This document shows positions 51,490-59,214 of a DNA stretch of 64,000 bases, piece by piece; position 1 is the first letter of the stretch; every line of letters begins with the position of its first letter. The translations under genes were made by a program, and so were the position numbers. This stretch comes from Desertimonas flava (GTDB lineage Bacteria; Actinomycetota; Acidimicrobiia; Acidimicrobiales; Ilumatobacteraceae), in contig NZ_QKYK01000015.1 of the NCBI RefSeq assembly GCF_003426815.1, positions 1-64,000 on the forward strand, in the 5' to 3' direction. Under the pieces are notes generated by a model. The model was not told the origin of the DNA. It saw only the letters and a program-made list of their open reading frames with translations, and ran no database searches.

Positions 51490-51531
51490 CTCTCAAGGTG
51501 GCGGCACGGGTTCGAATCCCGTACGGGCTGC
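51490..51531 (+). repeat. attR: 42-bp attachment repeat
   Basis: Exact copy of 32482-32523, the 3' part of tRNA-Glu with its T arm. There is no 5' half here, so it is not a tRNA gene. Confidence 0.93.
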
Positions 51532-51547
51532 CAAGAAGATCAGTTCA

Positions 51548-51567
51548 AGGCCCTCTTCGGAGGGCCT
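51548..51567 (+). terminator. tRNA-terminator-like hairpin beside attR
   Basis: AGGCCCTC (51548-51555) and GAGGGCCT (51560-51567) with a TTCG loop; closely matches the hairpin after attL (32540-32563). Confidence 0.6.
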
Positions 51568-51599
51568 CTGCTGTTTCCGCACGTGTGGCCGACGGCGTG

Positions 51600-51710
51600 T
51601 CGATGTACGGACGGCAAAGCGCCATGAAGGTATCGAGCGACGGTGGGCCGCTCGCGGGAGCTGCGCGCGTACCTCGGCCGTGACTCGGTGATCAACGAGC
51701 ATCGGCGATC
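51600..51710 (+). pseudogene. relic of an integrase 5' end beyond attR
   Basis: After GCCATGAAGG the reading frames give fragments GRSRELRAYLGRDSVINEH, homologous to DAWELRVYLGRDPVTDKQ at the start of the intact integrase, including matching upstream sequence. At least one frameshift is present. Thus the DNA right of attR is itself the left end of an older, decayed element. Confidence 0.8.
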
Positions 51711-51896
51711 GGCGGTCAGTGGGCGCGCCGACTCACACTGCGGCGCGTGTTCTCGGACGCGCGGCATCGGACATTCGGCGATGCGATCACCGCCGTTTGG
51801 ATCGCTTCAGAACGTCGACCGCTGGTGTTCTCGGTGTGCGCCGGCCGATCCGACAGTTCGCGGTGTCGTCAGCTACCGAGCGGTCAATGCAACCTA
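51711..51896. other. gap right of the integrase relic
   Basis: I see no gene or structured element here. Confidence 0.35.
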
Positions 51897-51931
51897 AGTT
51901 GCAACTGGGCAGACGCAGCAACTAAAGTTGC
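51897..51931. promoter_or_regulatory. two AGTTGC palindromes upstream of the HTH gene
   Basis: AGTTGCAACT (51897-51906) and GCAACTAAAGTTGC (51918-51931) are both perfectly symmetric and share the half-site AGTTGC/GCAACT. The second ends 4 bases before the ATG, so binding would block initiation; autoregulation by the HTH protein is likely. Confidence 0.65.
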
Positions 51932-51934
51932 GCG

Positions 51935-52144
51935 ATGAGCCGAACTGTGGTCGATGGCCTCAGCCATAACGACGGCTTTCGTTCCGTTCGGGCCCTTCGA
52001 GCCCTCGCTGACGACCTCGAGGCAGAGCACGTCGTCCAGGCCCTGGCTGCCGGTTGGTCCTGGGCTCAGATCGCCGAGGCCCTGGATGTCACGCGCCAAG
52101 CGGTCCAGAAGAAGCACGGTCATCGCATCCATCCGAGTGAATGA
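51935..52144 (+). CDS. small helix-turn-helix protein
   Basis: 69 residues. The C-terminal half is an HTH: AGWSWAQIAEALDVTRQAVQ (about 39-58) then KKHGHR. The N-terminal half is helical (VRALRALADDLEAEHVVQAL). It begins 4 bases after a palindrome and is followed after 15 bases by the Clp-N protein, with GAGGA in the gap. Small HTH proteins of this kind paired with a Clp N-terminal-domain protein recur in actinobacteria; their role is unknown. The paired palindromes upstream suggest it represses its own operon. Confidence 0.85.
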   Translation: MSRTVVDGLSHNDGFRSVRALRALADDLEAEHVVQALAAGWSWAQIAEALDVTRQAVQKKHGHRIHPSE

Positions 52145-52159
52145 ACTGAGGAAAACGCC

Positions 52160-52636
52160 ATGTTCGAGCGCTTCGCACGAGAGGCCCGAGTAGCGGTTCG
52201 CCGCGCTGCAGAGATCGCTGAAGCGGAGGGAGCGGCGATGGTGCAGTCAGAGCATCTTCTCCTCGCGCTCGTCGATCCCGCACGCGACCCCGTCGGCCGG
52301 TCGCTCGAAGAGGCGGGCGTCACCGCCGACAGGATCCGCGCCGCGAGGGACCGTGAGTTTCAGGCAGCCCTCGCCTCCGTCGGCATCGAGACCGAGCGCT
52401 TGGCGCCCCCACCGCCCTCCCGGCTGCGTCGAGGGCGAGCGACTCGGTTCGCGCCCTCCGCCAAGCTCGCCCTCGAACGGACGTTGGTTGTGGCGATCGA
52501 GGAGAATGCGCGACGTGTCACGAATCGCCACCTCTTGATCGCCATTGCATGCGCTGAGGTCGGCACGACGCCAGATCTGCTGGCTGAACTCGGCACCGAT
52601 GCCGAGGAGCTCCGCCGAATCGCACGAGCGGCCTGA
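52160..52636 (+). CDS. Clp N-terminal repeat domain protein
   Basis: 158 residues with two Clp_N repeats: ARVAVRRAAEIAEAEGAAMV then SEHLLLALV (about 8-40), and KLALERTLVVAIEENARRVT then NRHLLIAIAC (about 101-132). These repeats are the substrate- and adaptor-binding domain of ClpA/ClpC; no AAA domain is present, so it may act as an adaptor or decoy for the Clp protease. The ATG has GAGGA upstream. It forms a two-gene operon with the HTH protein. Confidence 0.88.
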   Translation: MFERFAREARVAVRRAAEIAEAEGAAMVQSEHLLLALVDPARDPVGRSLEEAGVTADRIRAARDREFQAALASVGIETERLAPPPPSRLRRGRATRFAPSAKLALERTLVVAIEENARRVTNRHLLIAIACAEVGTTPDLLAELGTDAEELRRIARAA

Positions 52637-52772
52637 TGGACAGCGACATGGTGGCAGCTGGCCCCGTCGGTGCCGTTCGGACACGCAAATCGCTTCGGCT
52701 GCCCGACCGACCCCTACGAGTCGGGCACCAATGGGTTCGGGGGACTCTTCGACATCGTGGCGCGGGCCGGTA

Positions 52773-53096
52773 TCAGTACACGATGTCCAGGGCGTAGCGC
52801 AGGGCTTGATCGAGGCGAGCTCGAGTGATCTCGCCGAGGCGGCCCACCGGTTCGTCGTCGAGAACGTCGAGCGGGACGGTGATGATGTTGTCGCAGCTGA
52901 TGACGCACGCCTCGGGAAGTCCGTGTTCGAGGCCGAGCTCGACTTCTGATCGGATGCCCCGAATGGTGCGGGTGATCGGTGCACAGGTGATTGCCGTGAG
53001 GACCTCGATCGCTGCGTCGCGGGTGAGCACGCAGACGGGCCGACGGCCTGCGGGCGGTCCGAGGTCGGCCCAGTAGATGTCGTTGCGCGCTACCAC
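52773..53096 (-). CDS. mazF: MazF/PemK-family mRNA-interferase toxin
   Basis: 107 residues from GTG 53096. The family opening RNDIYWADLGPPAGRRPVCV is complete (4-23), with the conserved Arg; the following strands (EVLTAITCAPITRTIRG and EACVISCDNIITVPLDVL) hold the usual active-site Thr region. MazF cleaves mRNA at short sequence motifs. Its start overlaps the antitoxin stop by 7 bases, the standard coupled order. Length is normal and no defect is visible. Confidence 0.92.
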   Translation of the reverse strand: MVARNDIYWADLGPPAGRRPVCVLTRDAAIEVLTAITCAPITRTIRGIRSEVELGLEHGLPEACVISCDNIITVPLDVLDDEPVGRLGEITRARLDQALRYALDIVY

Positions 53097-53335
53097 GCCG
53101 GAACGGTCTCGGCGGCGAGTCGCCGAGCCGCCTGAACGAGCGCAGGGTCGGCGGGCTGTCGTCGATACGCGGCTCGGAGCTGCCGGTCGGCTCCAGTGAG
53201 CCGCTCCGCGTCGAGCACCGCTTGCGCGCCGCGACGCATCAGCTCGGAGCGACTGGTGCCGAGACTGGCGGCCAGTTTGTCGAGTTGTTCGACGAGGTCG
53301 TCGTCGAGTTGTACGAGCACCTCACGTCGAGCCAT
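53090..53335 (-). CDS. ribbon-helix-helix (CopG-like) antitoxin of mazF
   Basis: 81 residues from ATG 53335; ATG 53341 is the alternative. RREVLVQLDDDLVEQLDKLA, then SLGTSRSELMRRGAQAVLDA is a ribbon-helix-helix DNA-binding domain; the C-terminal 30 residues neutralise the toxin. Its start lies inside a 32-bp palindrome with 14-bp arms, the expected operator for self-repression. It is coupled to mazF by a 7-base overlap. Confidence 0.9.
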   Translation of the reverse strand: MARREVLVQLDDDLVEQLDKLAASLGTSRSELMRRGAQAVLDAERLTGADRQLRAAYRRQPADPALVQAARRLAAETVPAW

Positions 53336-53363
53336 GACCATATGGTATCCCATATGGTCATGG
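53332..53363. promoter_or_regulatory. 32-bp palindrome, probable toxin-antitoxin operator
   Basis: CCATGACCATATGG (53332-53345) and CCATATGGTCATGG (53350-53363) are perfect complements around TATC. The left arm contains the antitoxin start codon on the minus strand. Each arm also contains CCATATGG, giving two nested half-sites for RHH dimers. Confidence 0.8.
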
Positions 53364-53392
53364 AGCCGGCCATGTGGCACCGGTGCCACATG

Positions 53393-53461
53393 TGCCGCAC
53401 CCGCAACGCCGACGACTTGCGTCATCTCGACGGCCTGATCGACGCGATCGCTGACCACCGT
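53393..53461 (+). pseudogene. VapC C-terminal relic (third copy)
   Basis: CRTRNADDLRHLDGLIDAIA matches the end of the vapC relic at 36.4 kb (LFTRNADDF then DGLIDVIAI). Nothing of the rest of the toxin is present. It sits across the palindrome from the mazF operon. Confidence 0.7.
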
Positions 53462-53631
53462 CGTTTGCGGACGCGGGCGGCGACCATCCCTCGAGACTCG
53501 CGAGGTGCCTTCCGACGCCTCACTGAGATCCGGCGAGCGGATACGTGAGGTGCGAAGATGGGTGGCGTCGCCGGTTCCTCGCTTTGCGCGCGCACCTCTA
53601 TGCGCTCGCCCGACGGCGCGTCGTGTTGCGC

Positions 53632-54624
53632 TCAGGCGGCCTGGCCGGAGTCGGGGTCGACCATCATCGAGGAGACGTCGACGGCCTCGAAGTCGCCGCC
53701 GACGATCCGGCTGAGTTGGCGTAGGACGTCGTTGTCCCAGCGATCGTCGGGCGCGCCGGAGAGGAACCATGGCGAGCCGTTGTCGGCGAGGATCATTCCG
53801 TAGGTCTGGAGAGCGCGCAGAATGACTTGAACATCGGGCGAGAAGCCAGTGATGTCGAAGTCGGCGCGGAGGCGGAACCGCTGACCCATCGGTGGGTACT
53901 CGGCGCCCTGCTCGTCCGACGCGTAGTGTCGGGCCGGCCAGACGTAGTCCTGGCGGGTTTGGGAGGTGGTGAACCGAATCGCGTGGCGGATCTCCCCGGC
54001 GGCCACCTCGTCGTACCGCACCAGGCCGGGCAGGATGGGCAGCCCTGCCGCGTCGGCAGAGGTCCACGTCTCAGGCCGCAGCGCTGAAGAGGCGAGGTCG
54101 AACACCGCACCGGAGTCGGCCTGCCAGCTGCCACCATCCTGGGGGAAGGCATTGAACAGCTCGTACAGAACGCACGCGTCGCTGTCGACAACGAGGACGT
54201 GGCGGTCGCCGGTGCCGTTGGGTCCGCCTTCGATCGGTGCATCGGCGGGTATGGGGTACGGGACCTGATCGCTCTCGTCGGCGTACAGGAACGTCACGTC
54301 GACCGGTGGCTGATCTCCGGCGACGACGACGAAGGGGATGCCGATCGGGCCTCCTTCGTACTCGCCTGACCCGAAATCGGCGTGAAGGCCGACGTCGGCG
54401 CCGATCGTCGCGATGTACGCGTCCGACGACGAGTCGACCGGCAGACCGTCGACCGCAGTGTTCCAGATGTCGTCGGGTGGCAGGACCGAGCACCCCGCCA
54501 CTTCCGCGCCGGCCACCGAACCACCGGACTCACCCGCCCCGACCGCCACGGTTCCGCTCGCCGCCATGGCGAACACCCCGCCGAAGGCCATCAACGAATG
54601 TTGCGATCGCATGCCCGGCATCAT
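53632..54624 (-). CDS. secreted conserved actinobacterial protein
   Basis: 330 residues from ATG 54624 (ATGs at 54621 and 54612 also possible). A signal peptide (LMAFGGVFAMAASGTVAVGA) is followed by a low-complexity Gly/Ser part, then a conserved body opening CSVLPPDDIWNTAVDGLPVD. Strong motifs follow: GLHADFGSGEYEGGPIGIPF, DRHVLVVDSDACVLYEL, LPGLVRYDEVAAGEIRHA, and near the end YGMILADNGSPWFLSGAPD. I recognise the pattern as a family of secreted actinobacterial proteins without known function. The codons upstream of 54624 are open to 55041 but Arg-rich and not credible. No neighbour explains its role. Confidence 0.8.
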   Translation of the reverse strand: MMPGMRSQHSLMAFGGVFAMAASGTVAVGAGESGGSVAGAEVAGCSVLPPDDIWNTAVDGLPVDSSSDAYIATIGADVGLHADFGSGEYEGGPIGIPFVVVAGDQPPVDVTFLYADESDQVPYPIPADAPIEGGPNGTGDRHVLVVDSDACVLYELFNAFPQDGGSWQADSGAVFDLASSALRPETWTSADAAGLPILPGLVRYDEVAAGEIRHAIRFTTSQTRQDYVWPARHYASDEQGAEYPPMGQRFRLRADFDITGFSPDVQVILRALQTYGMILADNGSPWFLSGAPDDRWDNDVLRQLSRIVGGDFEAVDVSSMMVDPDSGQAA

Positions 54625-54761
54625 CGCACCACTCGCGAGTCGCCGCGGCCGCCGCTGCGCTGTGCGATGACCACGACGGGCGGGACGCCCACGGAGTCGT
54701 GGGCGGTCCGGGGGTCCGCGACGTCGGCTCGGAGGTACTGAGTCCCCGTAGCCTGGCGTCG

Positions 54762-54881
54762 ATGTCGCCTGACGATCCGCAGAGAGTGTTCGTCGTCGCT
54801 CGCGCTCGCCGCGAGGGCGAGGACCTCGGGAGCGTCGAGGTGGCCACGGGCCGAGAAGGGGACCGCTGGCGCCGCCGATGA
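54762..54881 (+). CDS. possible 39-aa protein
   Basis: A short frame, MSPDDPQRVFVVARARREGE onward, ending WRRR and stopping 8 bases before the ClC gene start. Third positions are mostly G or C as in real genes, but that holds for most frames here. No ribosome site or homology is apparent. Listed only because it lies in front of the channel gene. Confidence 0.25.
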   Translation: MSPDDPQRVFVVARARREGEDLGSVEVATGREGDRWRRR

Positions 54882-54888
54882 CCGACAG

Positions 54889-56241
54889 ATGCGACGCAGG
54901 GTGAGTTGGCGAAGTTGGGTGGCCGCCGACCTGGACAACGCTCCGGAGACGAGCGGGTACCAGGCGGCACCGCCGCGCTCGCCCGCACTGACCATGGTGT
55001 TGTTCACCGTCGTGGTCGTGAGCGCCGCGGCGGTTGCCCACCTGTTTCGCGAAACGTCCGCTCTGCTCGTCGAGTGGTATTCCGATGACCCCGACCTGGT
55101 GGCGGCGGCGACATCGGAGAAGTGGGTGCTGTTGTTCGGCATCGTGTCGGTGTCGGTCTTCGTCGCCGCCTGCGTCGGTCGCCGCGTCGAGGCCCGCCGG
55201 AGGTCAGCGATCGGGATCGAAGCGGTTGCTGCCTCGGCCCGCGGGGAGCCGCGCCGGATCTCTCTGCGGGCGTCGGGCACCCGGGCGGCTGCAACGTGGG
55301 TCGCCTCGACCGGCTTGTCGTCGATCGGCCGCGAGTCGGCGATCATCGAAGTGGGTGGGGCTCTCGGCACGGTCGCCGGGCGGCGCGCCGGGGGCCGTGG
55401 TGACGCGCTCGCGACAGCAGGCATCGCCGCCGGGTTCGCTTCCGCCTACCACGCTCCGATCGCTGCGCTGCTGTACCTGGACGAGCATCTGAGCGTCGTC
55501 AGGTCGCGGCGGGCGCTCTTGTTCGCCACGACGGGCGCCGTGGGAGGTCATCTCGTGTCGGTCCTGGCGATGGGCGGGCATGGGATCTTCCCGGCGCCGG
55601 AGGGCTCGCGGTGGAGGATTCTCGCCCTCTCGCTGATGGTGCTCGTTCCCGCTGCGCTCGGCGCCCGGCTCTTCCGCATCGCTCGTGTACGTGTCAAGGC
55701 TGTGACGCTCGCCGATCGGATCGGCGTCCCGTGGTGGTCGATCGTGGCCGTGTTCGCGCTCGTGGCCGGCGCCGCGGTCGCGACGTTTCCGTACGCTGCC
55801 GGGAACGGGATGGAGGCCTTGCGGGGAGCCGCCGCGGGCCCCACGGTTGCGATCGCCGTCGCGCTGAGCGTGGGCAAGTTGGTCGGTACGACTGCCTCGC
55901 TTGGTTCCGGGGCGCCGGGGGGCGCCCTCACGCCGACCATCGGCATTGCCGCCGGCACCGGACTGCTGTCCCTGTTCGGCGCGGAGGCGCTCGGTGTCGA
56001 CGTCGAGCCGGCGATCGCATGGGGGGTGATGGTCTCGACCATGGCGGTCGGTGTCTCAGTCGGCATGCGGTCGCCGTTGCTGGCCGTCATGCTGGTTCCC
56101 GAACTCGTCGGCGACTACACGATCCTGCCCCTCATCGCCGTCGTCGTGCTCGCGGCCAAGCTGGTCGACGTGGGCGTGGACTTCGCGGTCGCTCGTTTCG
56201 CATCGCCCGTGCCGGACGTCATCTACGAGGAAGACGGCTGA
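54889..56241 (+). CDS. ClC-family chloride channel / antiporter
   Basis: 450 residues with about ten hydrophobic segments. ClC selectivity-filter motifs are recognisable though altered: GRESAIIEVGGALG in place of GREGP (about 150-163) and SLGSGAPGGALTPTIGIAAG (about 342-361). AGFASAYHAPIAALLYLDEH is the helix-H equivalent. It moves chloride, or exchanges Cl- and H+; the gating-glutamate position reads E in GRES, which favours an antiporter. There is no CBS domain. The start is the first ATG after the 39-aa frame and may lie a little downstream, since the first 35 residues are hydrophilic. Confidence 0.85.
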   Translation: MRRRVSWRSWVAADLDNAPETSGYQAAPPRSPALTMVLFTVVVVSAAAVAHLFRETSALLVEWYSDDPDLVAAATSEKWVLLFGIVSVSVFVAACVGRRVEARRRSAIGIEAVAASARGEPRRISLRASGTRAAATWVASTGLSSIGRESAIIEVGGALGTVAGRRAGGRGDALATAGIAAGFASAYHAPIAALLYLDEHLSVVRSRRALLFATTGAVGGHLVSVLAMGGHGIFPAPEGSRWRILALSLMVLVPAALGARLFRIARVRVKAVTLADRIGVPWWSIVAVFALVAGAAVATFPYAAGNGMEALRGAAAGPTVAIAVALSVGKLVGTTASLGSGAPGGALTPTIGIAAGTGLLSLFGAEALGVDVEPAIAWGVMVSTMAVGVSVGMRSPLLAVMLVPELVGDYTILPLIAVVVLAAKLVDVGVDFAVARFASPVPDVIYEEDG

Positions 56242-56350
56242 ACCACCGGGACTGGTGATGCGTGCCCGCGTCCTCGCCGGCGTCGGGACTCCGCGACGCC
56301 GGTAGCTCGACGCGCGGTCGCCACACCGCCGCGCCCTACGATGCGACGTC

Positions 56351-57733
56351 GTGTCGGACTTGCTCCCTGCGCTGAACGGCCGCTACGGCGATCACCCCGA
56401 CGCGGTGCGCGTGGGCGGCGACTCGATCTCGTGGGAGGGGCTGCGCGGTCGTGCGATGGCCGTGGGCGGGCGCATCGCCGGCCACCACGCGGTGGTGGTG
56501 GAAGCGACCCCGACGCTGGACACGGTCATCGCCATCGCCGGCGCGCTCGCCGCCGGCGTTCCGGTCGCCACCGTTCCCGGTGACGCCGGGCCGCTCGAGC
56601 GTGAACACATCCTTCGCGACAGCGGAGCGACAGCGGTCGTGGGTTCCGCCAGCTTCGAGACCGCCCTGCCGGTCGTCGCTCTCGACCCCGGCGATGGGGG
56701 AGAGGTGGCCCTGCCTGAGCCGGCGCCCGACTCGGCGGCGCTGATCGTCTACACGTCGGGCACCACGGGGCTGCCCAAGGGAGCGGTGCTGTCGCGCCGG
56801 GCCGTGGCCGCCGATCTCGACGGACTCGCCGACGCGTGGAGCTGGACGCCCGACGACCACCTCGTGCACGGCCTTCCGCTGTTCCACGTCCACGGCCTGG
56901 TACTCGGGGTGCTCGGACCATTGCGCGTCGGCGCCCGCCTGACCCACACGGTGCGGCCGACGCCGGAGCTCTATGCGGGGGCGGCGGGCACGATGTACTT
57001 CGGGGTTCCGACGGTGTGGACGCGCGTCTGTGCCGACACCGACTCGGCGCAGGCGTTGCGCCAGGCGCGGCTGCTCGTGTCGGGCAGCGCCCCGTTGCCG
57101 GTACCGGTCTTCGACCGGCTGTCGGAGCTCACCGGCCACGCGCCGGTGGAGCGGTACGGGATGACCGAGACGCTCATCACGGTGAGCACCCGCGCCGACG
57201 GCGAGCGTCGACCCGGCTGGGTGGGCCTGCCGATCGAGGGCGTGCAGTCGCGTCTGGTCGACGATCACGGCGATCCGGTGGTCCACGACGGCGAGACCGT
57301 CGGCCATCTCCAGATCCGCGGCGAGACCATGTTCGACGGGTACGTGAGTGGAGGACGAGCAGACGACTTCGCCGACGGCTGGTTCGTCACCGGCGACTCG
57401 GCCGTGGTCGACAGCGAGGGGTTCCACCGCATCGTGGGCCGGACGTCGGTGGACGTGATCAAGACGGGTGGCTACAAGGTCGGCGCGGGAGAGGTCGAGG
57501 CGGCGATCCTCGCCGTTCCCGGGATCAGCGAGGCCGCGGTCGTCGGGGTTCCCGACGACGAGTTCGGACAACGGGTGGTCGCCTTCGTGGTCAGCGACGG
57601 CGTCAGCGCGGCGGCGATCGACGAGCATGTCGGCGCACTGTTGACGACGCACAAGCGTCCCCGCGAGATCCGCTTGGTCAGCGAGCTCCCTCGCAACGCC
57701 ATGGGCAAGGTCCAGAAGTCCAAGCTGCTCTGA
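56351..57733 (+). CDS. acyl-CoA synthetase (MatB-like, ANL superfamily)
   Basis: 460 residues from GTG 56351, short for the superfamily (usually 500-550) because the N-terminal part is reduced. Core motifs are intact: A3 IVYTSGTTGLPKGAVLSR (about 134-151), A5 ERYGMTET, A7 GWFVTGDSA, A8 VGRTSVDVIKTGGYKV, and the adenylating Lys in MGKVQKSKL at the end. It activates a carboxylic acid with ATP and CoA; small size and motif pattern suggest malonate or a short-chain acid. It precedes the convergent MmgE/PrpD gene with 27 bases between. Confidence 0.9.
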   Translation: MSDLLPALNGRYGDHPDAVRVGGDSISWEGLRGRAMAVGGRIAGHHAVVVEATPTLDTVIAIAGALAAGVPVATVPGDAGPLEREHILRDSGATAVVGSASFETALPVVALDPGDGGEVALPEPAPDSAALIVYTSGTTGLPKGAVLSRRAVAADLDGLADAWSWTPDDHLVHGLPLFHVHGLVLGVLGPLRVGARLTHTVRPTPELYAGAAGTMYFGVPTVWTRVCADTDSAQALRQARLLVSGSAPLPVPVFDRLSELTGHAPVERYGMTETLITVSTRADGERRPGWVGLPIEGVQSRLVDDHGDPVVHDGETVGHLQIRGETMFDGYVSGGRADDFADGWFVTGDSAVVDSEGFHRIVGRTSVDVIKTGGYKVGAGEVEAAILAVPGISEAAVVGVPDDEFGQRVVAFVVSDGVSAAAIDEHVGALLTTHKRPREIRLVSELPRNAMGKVQKSKLL

Positions 57734-57760
57734 ACGTCCCTGCCCGAGGCTCCCCTGCGG

Positions 57761-59143
57761 TCACGGGCGGGTGATGGCGTCGACGATCGGGTCGACGCTG
57801 TCGAGATCGGCGATCGACAGCACGGTGTCGACGATGTGGCTGACGCGGTCGGCGGTGAAGTGGGGCGCCATCAGTGTCCGCGCCTTGTCGACGACTTCGG
57901 TCGCCGACATCGGGTGGGTCGGGTAGCCGGTGACATGGTCGACGTGGCGCGACCGTGTCCGGCCGTCGGCGAAATCGATGGTGACGGTTGCCGACTCGGA
58001 GCGGGGCACGGTCTCCTGGGTGGGGTCGTGTTCGACGGTGATGCGCGTCATCAGCTGCCGCACCTCGTCGTCGCCGCGGAATCGTTCCAGCGACTGGGCC
58101 GATACGAAGTCGAGCCCGCCTTCGATGGCGATCAGGGCCAGGAGGTAGCGGGCGTTGAGCGCCGGCATCCGGGCGTTGGCGAAGGTGTCGGCGGCACCCG
58201 GCATCGACACGTGAATGCGGACGATGTCCACGTCGCGCTCGTCGGCCATCAGCTCGAGCATCGCCTGCACGATCGGCTGCACCGGGCCTCCGACGGGGTA
58301 CCGCTTGAAGCCGACGAGGTCGATCTGATAGTCCGCACCGAGTCCGTCGACGAGTGCGCCCAGCCCGTCGCGATCGCCGCCGGCCAGCAGGCCTCCGGCG
58401 AGCCAGCCGCCGTCGACGTCGAGGGCATCGGGGACGCCGCTGAACCCCGCCTCGACCAGCAGCGCGGCATGGAGACCGTTGTGCACCGCCATCCCGCCGA
58501 ACACGAAGCTCTTCTCGAAGTGCTCGATGTCGAGCAGCCACTGCCACGATCCGCTCGCCTGCTGTGCGCAGTAGGCGATGAGGTCGACGGCCTGGAGATC
58601 GGAGAGGTGCAGCAGCGCACCGGCGGTGGTGCCGACACCGAAGAGCGACCCGATGCTGTGGCAGGCCATGCCGCTGCGCCGGAGGGATTCGATGCCGATC
58701 GCCTTCGGCATCCGACACGCAACCTCGTACCCGGCGGCGATCGAGCGAAGCACCTCGGCTCCTGTCCGCCCACGCGCAACCCCGACGCACAGGGCCGTGC
58801 TCACGACGCCCGGCCCGGGCTGGACGAACGAGGACGGGCAGAAGTCGTTGATCTCGGCCCCGTGGGCGATGACCGCCGAGGCGAAGGTCGCGTCGACGAG
58901 CGCCGCACGGTCCGGCGTGCCGAGGATCTGCACATCCCCGCGGCCCGCGGTGGAGGCGAACGCCCGGGCGACCTGGCCGGCTCGGAGGTCGCGGCAGGCG
59001 ACGATCGCGGCCACCGTGTCGAGCAGGTGGAGGCGGGTCAGTGCAGCAACGTCGTCGGGGATCGGCGTGTGGGCGGCCGCCGCGATGTAGCTCGCCAGCT
59101 GAGCCGTGACGGTCGGGCGGTCGCTGCTTGCCTGCGGAGTCAT
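57761..59143 (-). CDS. MmgE/PrpD-family protein
   Basis: 460 residues from ATG 59143 (MTPQASSDRPT); the frame opens at 59164. The family includes 2-methylcitrate dehydratase (PrpD) and cis-aconitate decarboxylase. Family marks: RLHLLDTVAAIVACRDLRAG near 42-61, FASAVIAHGAEINDF (His-Gly-Ala), AGYEVACRM, HSIGSLFGVGTTAGAL and LAYC-like helix. No prpB or prpC lies nearby, so the substrate is uncertain. It is divergent from the binding-protein gene across a palindrome, and convergent with the CoA ligase. Confidence 0.88.
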   Translation of the reverse strand: MTPQASSDRPTVTAQLASYIAAAAHTPIPDDVAALTRLHLLDTVAAIVACRDLRAGQVARAFASTAGRGDVQILGTPDRAALVDATFASAVIAHGAEINDFCPSSFVQPGPGVVSTALCVGVARGRTGAEVLRSIAAGYEVACRMPKAIGIESLRRSGMACHSIGSLFGVGTTAGALLHLSDLQAVDLIAYCAQQASGSWQWLLDIEHFEKSFVFGGMAVHNGLHAALLVEAGFSGVPDALDVDGGWLAGGLLAGGDRDGLGALVDGLGADYQIDLVGFKRYPVGGPVQPIVQAMLELMADERDVDIVRIHVSMPGAADTFANARMPALNARYLLALIAIEGGLDFVSAQSLERFRGDDEVRQLMTRITVEHDPTQETVPRSESATVTIDFADGRTRSRHVDHVTGYPTHPMSATEVVDKARTLMAPHFTADRVSHIVDTVLSIADLDSVDPIVDAITRP

Positions 59144-59145
59144 CG

Positions 59146-59162
59146 GCCGATACAGTATCGGC
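59146..59162. promoter_or_regulatory. 17-bp palindrome in the prpD-like / binding-protein promoter
   Basis: GCCGATA (59146-59152) and TATCGGC (59156-59162) flank CAG. Placed between the divergent genes, it is the likely operator of the TetR regulator encoded at 60915. Confidence 0.6.
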
Positions 59163-59214
59163 AATTCACCGTTAGGGTATCAGTCGACGGTGAGCACACG
59201 AGGGGGAGATGCTG

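Larger units (their letters stand above)
32482..51531 (+). mobile_element. 19-kb integrated mobilizable element in tRNA-Glu
   Basis: Bounded by exact 42-bp repeats (32482-32523 and 51490-51531), with a tyrosine integrase at one end and a MobF relaxase-helicase inside. GCCAATG-type motifs near both ends look like integrase arm sites. I found no coupling protein, VirB/TraG-like or FtsK-like gene and no replication initiator besides the relaxase, so it is probably mobilizable (IME-like) rather than self-transmissible. The cargo is defence-type genes in operons, several visibly more A/T-rich than the chromosome, mixed with many degraded genes. Relics of two other integrase starts (43.1 and 51.6 kb) suggest stacked or recombined elements. 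Confidence 0.85.

Noticed and set aside
51490-51531. Second tRNA-Glu gene at the right end
   Set aside because: Only the 3' part with the T arm is present; acceptor 5' strand, D arm and half of the anticodon arm are missing, so it is attR.
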